NCBI GenBank assembly: GCA_900546435.1
Contig: URCQ01000013.1
Location: 1 to 64,000, forward strand
DNA: 64,000 nucleotides
Reading direction: 5' to 3'
From: an uncultured Pseudobutyrivibrio sp.
GTDB taxonomy: Bacteria > Bacillota > Clostridia > Lachnospirales > Lachnospiraceae
The position numbers were made by a program, and so were the translations under genes. The notes under the pieces are model-generated. The model had not been told where the DNA came from and ran no database searches. It saw only the letters and a program-made list of their open reading frames with translations. This document shows, piece by piece, positions 15,989 through 24,391 of this stretch (its first letter is position 1; each line of letters starts with the position of its first letter).

Positions 15989-17788
15989 ATGGCAGAGAGC
16001 AGATTAATCGGCGAGTATCCAGTAATTGGTATCAGACCAACAATTGATGGACGTAGAGGACCGATCAAGGTTCGTCAGGGTCTTGAAGATCAGACAATGG
16101 GCATGGCTAAAGCAGCCGCTAAATTATTTGAAGAAAATATCAAATATTCAAATGGTGAGCCTGTAAAAGTTGTCATTGCGGATACAACGATTGGACGTGT
16201 TGCAGAAGCAGCAGCATGCGAAGAGAAATTCAGAAGAGAAGGAGTTGCAATTACTCTTACAGTAACACCTTGCTGGTGCTACGGTTCTGAAACAATGGAC
16301 ATGGATCCTACAACAATCAAGGGCGTTTGGGGACTTAACGCTACAGAGAGACCTGGTGCTGTTTACCTGGCTAGTGTTCTTGCAACACATGCACAGAAGG
16401 GACTTCCAGCATTTGGTATTTACGGACACGATGTAGTAGAAGCTGATGATTCTACAATCGGAGATGACATCAAAGAAAAATTATTAAGATTTGGTCGTGC
16501 AGCAGTTGCAGCAGCAACTATGAGAGGAAAATCTTACTTACAGATTGGTTCTATCTGTATGGGTATCGGTGGATCTATTATCGATTCTGACTTTATGGAA
16601 TCATACCTTGGTATGAGAGTAGAGTCTGTAGATGAGGTAGAAATCATCCGTCGTATGACAGAAGGTATCTACGATGAGGCAGAATTCCAGAAAGCTCTTG
16701 CATGGGCAAAGGAAAAATGTACCATCGGTTATGACAAGAACCCTGACTTCGTAAGAAAAAGTGATGAAGTTAAGGAAGAGCAGTTTGAGTTTGCTGTTAA
16801 GATGGCAGTTATCATCAAAGACCTTATGAATGGTAATAAGAACCTTCCGGAAGGATGCGAAGAAGAAGCGGTTGGACACAATGCACTTGCTGCTGGTTTC
16901 CAGGGACAGAGACAGTGGACAGACTTCTATCCAAACGGAGACTTTGCAGAAGCAGTTCTGAATACTTCATTCGACTGGAACGGAGCAAGAGAGCCATATA
17001 TTCTTGCTACTGAAAATGATGTTCTCAACGGCTTGGGAATGTTATTTATGAAACTGTTAACAAACAGAGCACAGATGTTCGCAGATGTTCGTACATACTG
17101 GAGCGGAGATGCTATTAAGAGAGTAACCGGATATGATATTGAAGGTGTTGCAAAAGAAGCAGATGGTGTCATCCATTTGATCAACTCTGGTGCATGCTGT
17201 TTGGATGCAAATGCTGAGGCAAGAGATGCTGAAGGAAATCAGACAATGAAACCTTGGTATGAAGTTACAAAAGAAGATCAGGATGCTATTATGGCAGCTA
17301 CAACATGGTGCGCAGCTGATAACGGATACTTCCGTGGCGGCGGATTCTCTTCTAGATTTGAGACAACAGCTACTATGCCTGCAACCATGGTTCGTCTGAA
17401 CCTTGTAAAGGGACTTGGACCTGTTATGCAGATTGCAGAAGGATGGACAGTAGGACTTCCTGCAGATGTTTCTGATACTCTTTGGAAGAGAACAGACTAC
17501 ACATGGCCATCTACATGGTTCGCTCCAAGATGCGATGGTAAAGATGGATCTGCATTTAAGACAGCGTATGAAGTAATGAATAACTGGGGTGCTAACCACG
17601 GCGCAATTTCTTACGGACATATTGGAGCTGACTTAATTACACTTTGTTCTATCTTGAGAATTCCTGTAGCAATGCATAACGTTGCTGACGAGGATATCTT
17701 CAGACCAAAGGCATGGGATGCATTTGGAATGGACAAGGAAGGTGCTGACTACAGAGCTTGCGAAACATATGGACCAATGTACAAATAG
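15989..17788 (+). CDS. fucI: L-fucose isomerase
   Basis: The 599-residue protein (family about 590) converts L-fucose to L-fuculose, the first step of the pathway completed by genes downstream. Family signatures include GEYPVIGIRPTIDGRRGPIK at the N-terminus, the metal-ligand regions ATENDVLNGLG (Glu) and FADVRTYW (Asp), and the histidine of SYGHIGADL near the C-terminus, matching the Glu/Asp/His Mn-binding set of E. coli FucI. AAGGGGGAATTG provides the ribosome site. It forms a single-gene unit between an AraC regulator and a strong terminator, apart from the rest of the fucose genes. D-arabinose isomerisation is a usual side activity of the family. Confidence 0.95.
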   Translation: MAESRLIGEYPVIGIRPTIDGRRGPIKVRQGLEDQTMGMAKAAAKLFEENIKYSNGEPVKVVIADTTIGRVAEAAACEEKFRREGVAITLTVTPCWCYGSETMDMDPTTIKGVWGLNATERPGAVYLASVLATHAQKGLPAFGIYGHDVVEADDSTIGDDIKEKLLRFGRAAVAAATMRGKSYLQIGSICMGIGGSIIDSDFMESYLGMRVESVDEVEIIRRMTEGIYDEAEFQKALAWAKEKCTIGYDKNPDFVRKSDEVKEEQFEFAVKMAVIIKDLMNGNKNLPEGCEEEAVGHNALAAGFQGQRQWTDFYPNGDFAEAVLNTSFDWNGAREPYILATENDVLNGLGMLFMKLLTNRAQMFADVRTYWSGDAIKRVTGYDIEGVAKEADGVIHLINSGACCLDANAEARDAEGNQTMKPWYEVTKEDQDAIMAATTWCAADNGYFRGGGFSSRFETTATMPATMVRLNLVKGLGPVMQIAEGWTVGLPADVSDTLWKRTDYTWPSTWFAPRCDGKDGSAFKTAYEVMNNWGANHGAISYGHIGADLITLCSILRIPVAMHNVADEDIFRPKAWDAFGMDKEGADYRACETYGPMYK

Positions 17789-17810
17789 TCAAAAGCAATC
17801 ATTTTAAATG

Positions 17811-17850
17811 AAAAAAGTCGGGAATCTGAAAACCGATTCCCGACTTTTTT
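17811..17850. terminator. bidirectional terminator after fucI
   Basis: AAAAAGTCGGGAATC pairs with GATTCCCGACTTTTT around a short loop. It is a textbook intrinsic terminator usable by fucI (plus) and the converging lipoprotein gene (minus). Confidence 0.92.
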
Positions 17851-17858
17851 ATTTCCTT

Positions 17859-18377
17859 TTACTTGTTTGGCTTTTTGCTTGAAACATCTGGATGGAAGAA
17901 CTGGTACTGAATGGCTTCGTTAACACCTGTTGACATTACGCCGATGAGGATGTTTCCGTCTTTTAAGTACCATACATTACCCTTTGCGGTTCCCGTGTTG
18001 GAATCGAAACCACTTTCACCATATAACTGGCAGGTTTCGTCGTAGAGGGATTGGTAAACATTTTCCAAATCATCTTTTGATTGTGGAATGTATACCCAGG
18101 CCATGCTCATGAGCTTGTCATTATCATCGAACATGTACTTGATTGTTCCTTGCATACCGTTGAACTCTTTGTTGAAGCTGTAGGTAGTTCCGGAATAAAT
18201 AGAATCGTAGGACTCCACTGGATCTCCTTCCAATGCTAATACATCATCGAGAGAATTCTCCCAGGTGATTTCCGTGAAAGGACATTCTACTTTTTGAGTT
18301 TGTCCACAGCTACATAAAACAAAAAGATTAGCCATGATGACAAAAAATAGAACGATGGATTTTTGTAATCGTTTCAT
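17859..18377 (-). CDS. small lipoprotein of unknown function
   Basis: The 172-residue product begins with a lipoprotein signal (hydrophobic ANLFVLCSC with the lipidation cysteine around residue 23-25). The mature part has aromatic-rich beta segments (GTTYSFNKEFNGMQGTIKYM, NVWYLKDGNILIGVM). It probably sits on the outer face of the membrane. The start at 18377 is chosen over an earlier in-frame ATG because GGAGG lies seven bases upstream. No family is recognised. It lies between fucI and the sugar transporter on the opposite strand, so a link to fucose is not implied. Confidence 0.7.
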   Translation of the reverse strand: MKRLQKSIVLFFVIMANLFVLCSCGQTQKVECPFTEITWENSLDDVLALEGDPVESYDSIYSGTTYSFNKEFNGMQGTIKYMFDDNDKLMSMAWVYIPQSKDDLENVYQSLYDETCQLYGESGFDSNTGTAKGNVWYLKDGNILIGVMSTGVNEAIQYQFFHPDVSSKKPNK

Positions 18378-18549
18378 ACATAACCTCCGTAAATACATTT
18401 ATTTAGTTTTTATTCCTGGTTATTGTACAATATGGGCGATGTGAAAACAAGAAAATATGCGAAAAAAATCAAAATGTAACTTTTGTGCAAAAAAATCAAA
18501 AAATATTCATTTTTTCATCAAAAACATGTGAAAAATGACAGGTATTTCC

Positions 18550-18578
18550 TTGACGAGATACAGTGTTAATTATATAAT
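18550..18578 (+). promoter_or_regulatory. consensus sigma-A promoter of transport operon
   Basis: TTGACG (18550-18555) and TATAAT (18573-18578) are separated by exactly 17 bases. It lies 68 bases ahead of the first permease gene. The near-consensus boxes suggest that control is by repression rather than activation. Confidence 0.85.
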
Positions 18579-18584
18579 ATTAAC
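18565..18584. promoter_or_regulatory. operator-like dyad over the -10 box
   Basis: GTTAAT and ATTAAC form a perfect 6-bp inverted repeat around eight bases that include most of the -10 box. A protein bound here would block the transport promoter. The DeoR-type repressor at 37359 is one candidate binder (inferred). Confidence 0.5.
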
Positions 18585-18645
18585 AATAAAAGCGAGTTGA
18601 GAAGCAAGACTTTTGCAATGTAATCAACTATGGAGGTAAAAGTAA

Positions 18646-19620
18646 GTGGAAAAAATTAAACAAAACGCATTTGTAAAAAAAGTTGGGTTTAACAGAATTA
18701 TCTTAATTCTTGTAATGCTATTGATGTACTTAGCATTCGGATTACTGACAGGTGGAAAGTTCTTTGGAACATCCCGTCTCATGAACACAATGAACTATGC
18801 TTGTTTCCTTGGATTCCTTTCTTTGGGAGTAACATTTGTTATTGCGACAGGCGGTATTGATTTCTCGATTGGACCAGTCATGTTCTGCTGCGCATTGGTA
18901 TCAGGATACAGCTTCACATCCCACGGCATACCAATGGGAACAGCATTGGTAATGAGCATACTGATCGGACTCATGTTCGGTATCTTCAACGGATACCTGG
19001 TAGCATATTGGAACGTACCACCATTTATCGTATCTATGGCGAGTATGAATATTGCCAAAGGTATAGCAGCCGTATTTACAAAGACACAGTCAGTCAGCTG
19101 GCCGCAATCTACAGATGCTGCTGGATGGTATCGTAATTTTGTAAAGATGGGAGATATTCCTACAGGATTGTTCATCTTCCTTGGCGTGGCACTTATTTGT
19201 GGCATCATCTTAAATAAGACAAAAGCAGGACGTTATATCCTTTGCCTTGGAAGCAACCGCGAAGCTGTAAGACTTTCCGGTGTAGATGTAAAGAAATGGG
19301 AAATGCTTGCATATGTTCTCTGCGGCGTTTTGGTTGGTATCGCTGCTATCTTCTATGTTGGAGCATACACAACAGTACAGCCTGGTTACGGCGATCAGTA
19401 CAACAACGAAGCAATTGCTGGATGTGTAATGGGTGGTACATCCATGGCTGGTGGTTTAGCATCAATCGGTGGTACCGTAATTGGTGTACTTATCATCTCT
19501 CTGTTACAGCAGGGTATCCTTGCACTAGGCTTTTCAAAAGACTATCAGTTCATTATTACTGGAATTATTGTTATCGTAGCTGTTTATGCAGACGTATCTG
19601 CAAGACGTAGAAAGAATTAA
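18646..19620 (+). CDS. sugar ABC transporter permease 1 (RbsC family)
   Basis: The 324-residue protein has eight to ten hydrophobic helices typical of ribose/galactose-type permeases, with family segments FVIATGGIDFSIGPV and LGSNREAVRLSGVDVKKWE (the ATPase-coupling loop). It starts with GTG at 18646, with GGAGGTAAAAGTAA upstream. It is the first of four genes for a CUT2-type importer, separated from the ATPase gene by 31 bases. The substrate is most likely L-fucose, because mutarotase, kinase and aldolase genes follow. Rhamnose or related 6-deoxyhexoses are possible. Confidence 0.88.
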   Translation: MEKIKQNAFVKKVGFNRIILILVMLLMYLAFGLLTGGKFFGTSRLMNTMNYACFLGFLSLGVTFVIATGGIDFSIGPVMFCCALVSGYSFTSHGIPMGTALVMSILIGLMFGIFNGYLVAYWNVPPFIVSMASMNIAKGIAAVFTKTQSVSWPQSTDAAGWYRNFVKMGDIPTGLFIFLGVALICGIILNKTKAGRYILCLGSNREAVRLSGVDVKKWEMLAYVLCGVLVGIAAIFYVGAYTTVQPGYGDQYNNEAIAGCVMGGTSMAGGLASIGGTVIGVLIISLLQQGILALGFSKDYQFIITGIIVIVAVYADVSARRRKN

Positions 19621-19651
19621 TGATAGTGTGAAGAAAGGATAGGTAAGAATA

Positions 19652-21148
19652 ATGGGTGATATTATTTTAACAATGAAGGGTATCGATAAATCTTTCCCTG
19701 GTGTTCATGCATTGGATCACGTTGATCTTGAAGTAAGAAAAGGCGAAGTTCTTGCATTGATGGGTGAAAATGGTGCTGGTAAATCTACACTGATGAAAGT
19801 GTTGACCGGTATCTATAAAAAAGATTCTGGTACGATTACATATGAAGGAAAAGAAGTTGAATTCAAGAATACAAGAGAAGCACAGGATGCAGGTGTTGTT
19901 ATCGTACACCAGGAGCTGAACATGCTTGGTCATCTGACAGTAGCACAGAACTTGTTTATTGGTAGAGAATTCAAAAAAGGCATTACAATCGATGATAAGA
20001 AGATGAATGAAGAAGCAAAGAAATTGTTCGATCGATTGAATGTAGACATTGATCCAACAGAAAAGATGGCAAACCTGACTGTTGGTAAACAGCAGATGTG
20101 TGAAATTGCAAAGGCAGTTTCCTTTGATGCAAAAGTAATCATCTTTGATGAGCCTTCAGCAGCTTTGACAGAGGCAGAAATCGAAGAAATGTTCAAGATC
20201 ATCAGAGATCTGAAGAAAAAAGATATTGCGATGGTATATATTTCACATCGTATGGATGAGATTAAGGTTATTACAGACCGTGTTACAGTCATGAGAGATG
20301 GTACATATGTAGGTACTTTGATTACAAAGGATTGTACAAAAGAAGATATCATCAACATGATGGTAGGTCGTGTTATCTACGAGGAACCAAAGACACAGAG
20401 TGCTGTTCCTAAAGATGCGCCGGTGGTATTAAAGGTAGAACATCTGAATGCAGGCAAGATGGTGCAGGATGTCAGCTTCGAGCTTCGTAAGGGCGAGATT
20501 CTTGGTTTCTCAGGTTTGATGGGTGCTGGACGTACAGAGACAGCAAGAGCTTTGTTTGGAGCAGATCCAAAGGAAAGCGGAGATATTTATATCAATGGTG
20601 AGAAAGTGACAATCAACAGTCCACAGGATGCTGTTAATTGTGGTATCGGTTACCTTTCAGAAGATAGAAAGCGATTCGGTATTGCAGTTCAAAAAACAGT
20701 CGCTGAAAATACAACCATGGCTGCTATGCAGAACTTCATGAAGGGAATCTTCATTGATAAGAAGAAAGAAGCAAGAGTAGCACAGGAATATGTGGATGCG
20801 TTGGCAACAAAAACTCCTGGTGTAGATCAGTTAGTTGTAAACTTATCCGGTGGTAACCAGCAGAAAGTAGTTATTGCAAAATGGTTGACCCGTGATAGTG
20901 ATATCTTGATTTTTGATGAGCCTACAAGAGGTATTGACGTAGGTGCAAAGAATGAGATTTATAAGTTGATGAACAAATTGGCAGCAGAAGGCAAGTCAAT
21001 CATCATGATTTCATCTGAAATGACAGAGATTTTGCGTATGAGTGATCGTATCGTAGTTATGTGCGAAGGAAAGAAGACTGGTGAAGTTGATATTTCGGAA
21101 GCATCTCAGGAAATGATTATGAATCTTGCAACTAGAGAGATTGATTAG
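19652..21148 (+). CDS. sugar ABC transporter ATPase (RbsA/MglA family)
   Basis: The 498-residue protein is a fused pair of ATPase domains. The first has Walker A GENGAGKSTL (about 39-48), a signature region near TVGKQQMCEIAKA and Walker B VIIFDEPSAAL. The second has the degenerate Walker A GLMGAGRTE, the signature NLSGGNQQKV and Walker B ILIFDEPTRGID. This asymmetry is normal for RbsA/MglA proteins. It powers import by the two permeases on either side. The last bases precede a second permease by only 13 bases. Confidence 0.92.
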   Translation: MGDIILTMKGIDKSFPGVHALDHVDLEVRKGEVLALMGENGAGKSTLMKVLTGIYKKDSGTITYEGKEVEFKNTREAQDAGVVIVHQELNMLGHLTVAQNLFIGREFKKGITIDDKKMNEEAKKLFDRLNVDIDPTEKMANLTVGKQQMCEIAKAVSFDAKVIIFDEPSAALTEAEIEEMFKIIRDLKKKDIAMVYISHRMDEIKVITDRVTVMRDGTYVGTLITKDCTKEDIINMMVGRVIYEEPKTQSAVPKDAPVVLKVEHLNAGKMVQDVSFELRKGEILGFSGLMGAGRTETARALFGADPKESGDIYINGEKVTINSPQDAVNCGIGYLSEDRKRFGIAVQKTVAENTTMAAMQNFMKGIFIDKKKEARVAQEYVDALATKTPGVDQLVVNLSGGNQQKVVIAKWLTRDSDILIFDEPTRGIDVGAKNEIYKLMNKLAAEGKSIIMISSEMTEILRMSDRIVVMCEGKKTGEVDISEASQEMIMNLATREID

Positions 21149-21161
21149 GAGGAGAAAGAAG

Positions 21162-22133
21162 ATGTCAAAGAAAAAAAGCTTTGGTAAAATTAATGGACGT
21201 GAAGCCGTGGTGGTTGGTATCATCATAGCGATGATTGCACTCTTCAGTATTCTTAGTCCTACATTTAGAACTTACACAACATTCACAAGTGTGCTTGATA
21301 TGTCTTACTATATCGCACTTATGGCAATTGGTGTTACATTCCCACTGATTACTGGAGGTGTAGACCTCTCTATTGGTACCGGATTGATTTGTTATTCTCT
21401 TTTCGGAGGATATTTGGTTGTACATAAGGATGTGCCGGTAATCGTTGCTTTGCTTGCTTGCTTGATACTTAGTATTTTGATTGGTTTGTTAAATGGTGTT
21501 TTGGTAGCATTTATGGATTTGCCACCATTCCTTGCAACACTTTGTACTTGCATGATTACAAGAGGACTTGGTTCTTTACTTAGTGGTGGATTTGGTGTTT
21601 CATGGCCATCTTCATTGGAAGCAGAAGGATGGTTTAGAAACATATTCCGTATTACCGTTGATGGACAGAATATTCCGGTTGGTATTTTCGTAGTTGTTGC
21701 ACTTGTTCTTCTTATGAATTTTGTGTTGAACCATACAAAGATCGGCCGTTACACAATTGCAATCGGAAGTAACAAAGAAGCTACAAAATTAGCTGGTGTA
21801 AACGTAAAGTTCTATCATGTATTTGCTTATGTGATTTCTGGTTTCTTTGCAGGACTTGCAGCAATCGCATACTCAGGAACTTATGTAACTATTTATCCGG
21901 GATCTGGTGCAGGATTTGAGTTGGATGCCATTGGTGGTGCAATCGTCGGTGGTGTATCTGCAACAGGTGGAGTCGGAAGTATTACAGGAGCATTCCTCGG
22001 TGTACTTGTTATTACACTTATGAAAGTTGGTTTGCCTTTCGTTGGATTACAGGCGAACTGGCAGCAGATTTTTACAGGTTTGGTTTTAATTGCAGCCGTA
22101 TTGGTTGATGTTGTGAAAAAGAAGAAAAACTAA
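21162..22133 (+). CDS. sugar ABC transporter permease 2 (RbsC family)
   Basis: The 323-residue membrane protein is homologous to the first permease (shared FPLITGGVDLSIGTG, IGSNKEATKLAGVNVKFYH), so the transporter probably uses a heterodimeric membrane core rather than the usual RbsC homodimer. The start at 21162 is chosen because AGGAGGAGAAAGAAG precedes it; the longer frame from 21126 has no ribosome site. The two permeases clearly diverged long ago, as their sequences match mainly at family motifs. Confidence 0.9.
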   Translation: MSKKKSFGKINGREAVVVGIIIAMIALFSILSPTFRTYTTFTSVLDMSYYIALMAIGVTFPLITGGVDLSIGTGLICYSLFGGYLVVHKDVPVIVALLACLILSILIGLLNGVLVAFMDLPPFLATLCTCMITRGLGSLLSGGFGVSWPSSLEAEGWFRNIFRITVDGQNIPVGIFVVVALVLLMNFVLNHTKIGRYTIAIGSNKEATKLAGVNVKFYHVFAYVISGFFAGLAAIAYSGTYVTIYPGSGAGFELDAIGGAIVGGVSATGGVGSITGAFLGVLVITLMKVGLPFVGLQANWQQIFTGLVLIAAVLVDVVKKKKN

Positions 22134-22222
22134 ACCGAAACGTAACATTATTAAGATATGGTGTCGGGAGACTTCATATATACATTATTTTTTAACCCCA
22201 AAGGAGAAGGAGGAAACAAAAA

Positions 22223-23338
22223 ATGAAAAAGAGAATTTTAGCACTTGTTCTTGGTGCGGCAATGACACTTTCTATGGTAGGATGTGGAGCTAAGGGTGGC
22301 GATGATGCCAAGACAGATGCAAACAAAGGTGGCGGAGACAACGATTATGAATTTGAGATTATCGTAAAGAGCTTCCAGTCTACATACTGGCAGGCTGCTG
22401 TTACAGGTATCAAGCAGGCTTGTGAAGAGTTAGGTGTAAAGGCTAATTCTAACGGACCAGCAAACGAATCTGATATCGCTGATCAGGTACAGATGCTTGA
22501 CGATGCTATCCAGAAACAGCCAGATGGAATTGGTTTAGCAGCATGTGATACAAAGTCAGTTCTTGACTCACTTTCAAAAGCTATGGAAGCTGGTATCCCT
22601 GTAGTATGCTTCGATACAGGTGTTGATGAAGCTCCAGAAGGATCAGTAGCAGCTACAGTAGCAACAGACAACGTTGCAGCTGGTGCTTTAGCAGCAGAAA
22701 ATATGTATCCAGTAATCAAAGATGTCGTTAAAGGCGCTACAGCAGCATCTCCAGTAAGAATTGGTGAAGTTAACCAGGATGCTACAGCTCTTAACATTCA
22801 GCAGCGTGGTCTTGGATTCATCGATAAGATGGTTGAGCTTTGCAAGGCTGATGGAAAGAAAGTTGCAGTAGTTGGTAATGAGTTCTATGTAAATAACTGT
22901 GCTGATAAGGGCGACGAAGCTACAGCGGAAGTTATCATCGAAGTAGGTGTTCCTGCTCAGACAACAGTAGACTTAGCATCTACAGAAGCTAACAAGATCA
23001 TGTCTAAGAAAGACACAATTGCTATCTTTGGTTCTAACCAGACAACAGCTGAAGGTGTAATCACAGCTGACGAATCTTTGAAGAAGTTATCTACAGATCC
23101 TACAAAGGGAATCATCGGAGCTGGATTTGATGCTGGTACACCACAGAAGAAGGCTATTGAAAACGACAAGTTAATCGGTTCTGTAACACAGTCACCATTG
23201 ATGATGGGTTATAAGACAATCTACACATTAGTAGACATCTGCAATGGCAAGGACGTTAAGGACCTCCCAATGGATGGTTACTGGTACACCAAGGAAAACA
23301 TGAACGATGATGACATCGCTCCAAACCTTTACGATTAA
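22223..23338 (+). CDS. sugar-binding lipoprotein of ABC transporter
   Basis: The 371-residue protein has a lipoprotein signal (MKKRILALVLGAAMTLSMVG, lipidated Cys21), a glycine/lysine-rich linker and a type I periplasmic-binding fold (YEFEIIVKSFQSTYWQAAVT, ADQVQMLDDAIQKQPDGIGL, GFDAGTPQKKAIEND) of the RbsB/LacI-like family. It captures the sugar outside the cell and delivers it to the permease pair. AAGGAGGAAAC lies upstream. A terminator follows at 23380, which should make this the most abundant end of the transporter mRNA. Fucose specificity is inferred from context. Confidence 0.9.
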   Translation: MKKRILALVLGAAMTLSMVGCGAKGGDDAKTDANKGGGDNDYEFEIIVKSFQSTYWQAAVTGIKQACEELGVKANSNGPANESDIADQVQMLDDAIQKQPDGIGLAACDTKSVLDSLSKAMEAGIPVVCFDTGVDEAPEGSVAATVATDNVAAGALAAENMYPVIKDVVKGATAASPVRIGEVNQDATALNIQQRGLGFIDKMVELCKADGKKVAVVGNEFYVNNCADKGDEATAEVIIEVGVPAQTTVDLASTEANKIMSKKDTIAIFGSNQTTAEGVITADESLKKLSTDPTKGIIGAGFDAGTPQKKAIENDKLIGSVTQSPLMMGYKTIYTLVDICNGKDVKDLPMDGYWYTKENMNDDDIAPNLYD

Positions 23339-23379
23339 TCTGTATCTTTGATTAACTTAAAGTGAATAGGTAAAAATTA

Positions 23380-23410
23380 GGGATCGGATTTCTATTCGAT
23401 CCCTTTTTTA
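23380..23410 (+). terminator. terminator after the binding-protein gene
   Basis: GGGATCG pairs with CGATCCC, followed by TTTTTT. Genes downstream (fucU onward) need either readthrough or their own promoter; a TATAAT lies at 23424-23429 without a clear -35. Confidence 0.85.
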
Positions 23411-23463
23411 AAACAATTTGTATTATAATAAGACCATCGCAGATGGTAATGGAGGTAGATAAA

Positions 23464-23904
23464 ATGTTAAAAGGTATTCCTAAAATTCTTTCACCGGAAT
23501 TATTAAAAGTGTTGGCAGAGATGGGACATAGTGACCGACTGGTTATTTCAGATGGAAATTTCCCGGCAGAATCTATGGGCAAAGATGCTATCGTTATTCG
23601 TTGCGACGGACATGGCGTTCCTGAAATTCTGGATGCTATTTTACAGGTGTTCCCATTGGATTCTTATGTGGAAAAGCCGGTAAATCTCATGGAAGTTATG
23701 CCGGGAGATACGGTTGAGACACCAATTTGGGATACATATAAAGAAATTATTTCCAAGTACGATGATAGAGGCGCTGACGCAGTTGGAAATATCGAGCGTT
23801 TTGCATTCTATGATCAGGCGAAGACAGCATATGCGATCATTGCAACAGGCGAATCTGCATTGTATGCAAATGTAATGTTACAGAAGGGCGTTGTAGTAGA
23901 TTAA
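23464..23904 (+). CDS. fucU: L-fucose mutarotase
   Basis: The 146-residue protein belongs to the RbsD/FucU family (about 140 residues). It carries the catalytic-histidine segment LAEMGHSDRLVISDGNFPA (about 19-37) and the C-terminal signature ERFAFYDQAKTAYAIIATGE. FucU interconverts the alpha and beta anomers of L-fucose so that the isomerase receives its preferred form. The start at 23464 is chosen because GGAGGTAGATAAA precedes it. It begins the metabolic half of the operon, just after the transporter terminator. Confidence 0.93.
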   Translation: MLKGIPKILSPELLKVLAEMGHSDRLVISDGNFPAESMGKDAIVIRCDGHGVPEILDAILQVFPLDSYVEKPVNLMEVMPGDTVETPIWDTYKEIISKYDDRGADAVGNIERFAFYDQAKTAYAIIATGESALYANVMLQKGVVVD

Positions 23905-23942
23905 GAAGCAACCAAAATGACAGAAGGCGAGGGACAGATTTT

Positions 23943-24377
23943 ATGTTAAATCAAGTGGAAACCATGTTTGATGATATGGAAAAAATGATTAAAAAATTAA
24001 AAAAGAAACAATATGAAGAGAACATGGAAAACTTCATGACGGCTTATGAGGCTTACTTTTTGGAAATGGAAACTTATATGAGTGAAAATGATCCACAAAC
24101 AGCAGCAAAAGAGATTTCACAGGTTTTTGTAGACGCTGTAAAGGAACGTTATGAAGTCAAGGGAAAGATCAAAGGATACGTACAGGCAGATCTTAACTTA
24201 TTTATGATTTATTATGTGTTCCCGGCGATTCTGAAAAGAGACCATGAACATGCAAAGTTGCTTGCGGACACTTTGTGTGAAACATGGGGTAATAGCTTCA
24301 AAGACAGTAAAATTGGTTATACAGATTATGATTCACTGTATAAATCATTTAGAGAAAAAATATTCGGAATTTTTTAA
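23943..24377 (+). CDS. unknown helical protein of fucose operon
   Basis: The 144-residue product is soluble and almost wholly helical, with an N-terminal coiled-coil-like stretch (FDDMEKMIKKLKKKQYEENM, about 9-28) and aromatic-rich helices after it. There is no signal peptide, membrane segment or catalytic motif. It sits between fucU and the kinase gene with short gaps (38 and 14 bases), so it is cotranscribed and probably has a role in the same pathway. It could be an adaptor, a regulator or a compartment accessory factor. I do not recognise it. Confidence 0.75.
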   Translation: MLNQVETMFDDMEKMIKKLKKKQYEENMENFMTAYEAYFLEMETYMSENDPQTAAKEISQVFVDAVKERYEVKGKIKGYVQADLNLFMIYYVFPAILKRDHEHAKLLADTLCETWGNSFKDSKIGYTDYDSLYKSFREKIFGIF

Positions 24378-24391
24378 GTGCGGGGTGAAAT

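Larger units (their letters stand above)
18378..18645. other. regulatory region of the fucose transport operon
   Basis: This 268-bp gap separates the divergent lipoprotein and permease genes. It contains poly-A tracts, a consensus sigma-A promoter (18550-18578) with an overlapping dyad (18565-18584), and a leader of about 60 bases ending in GGAGG at about 18632. Confidence 0.7.
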
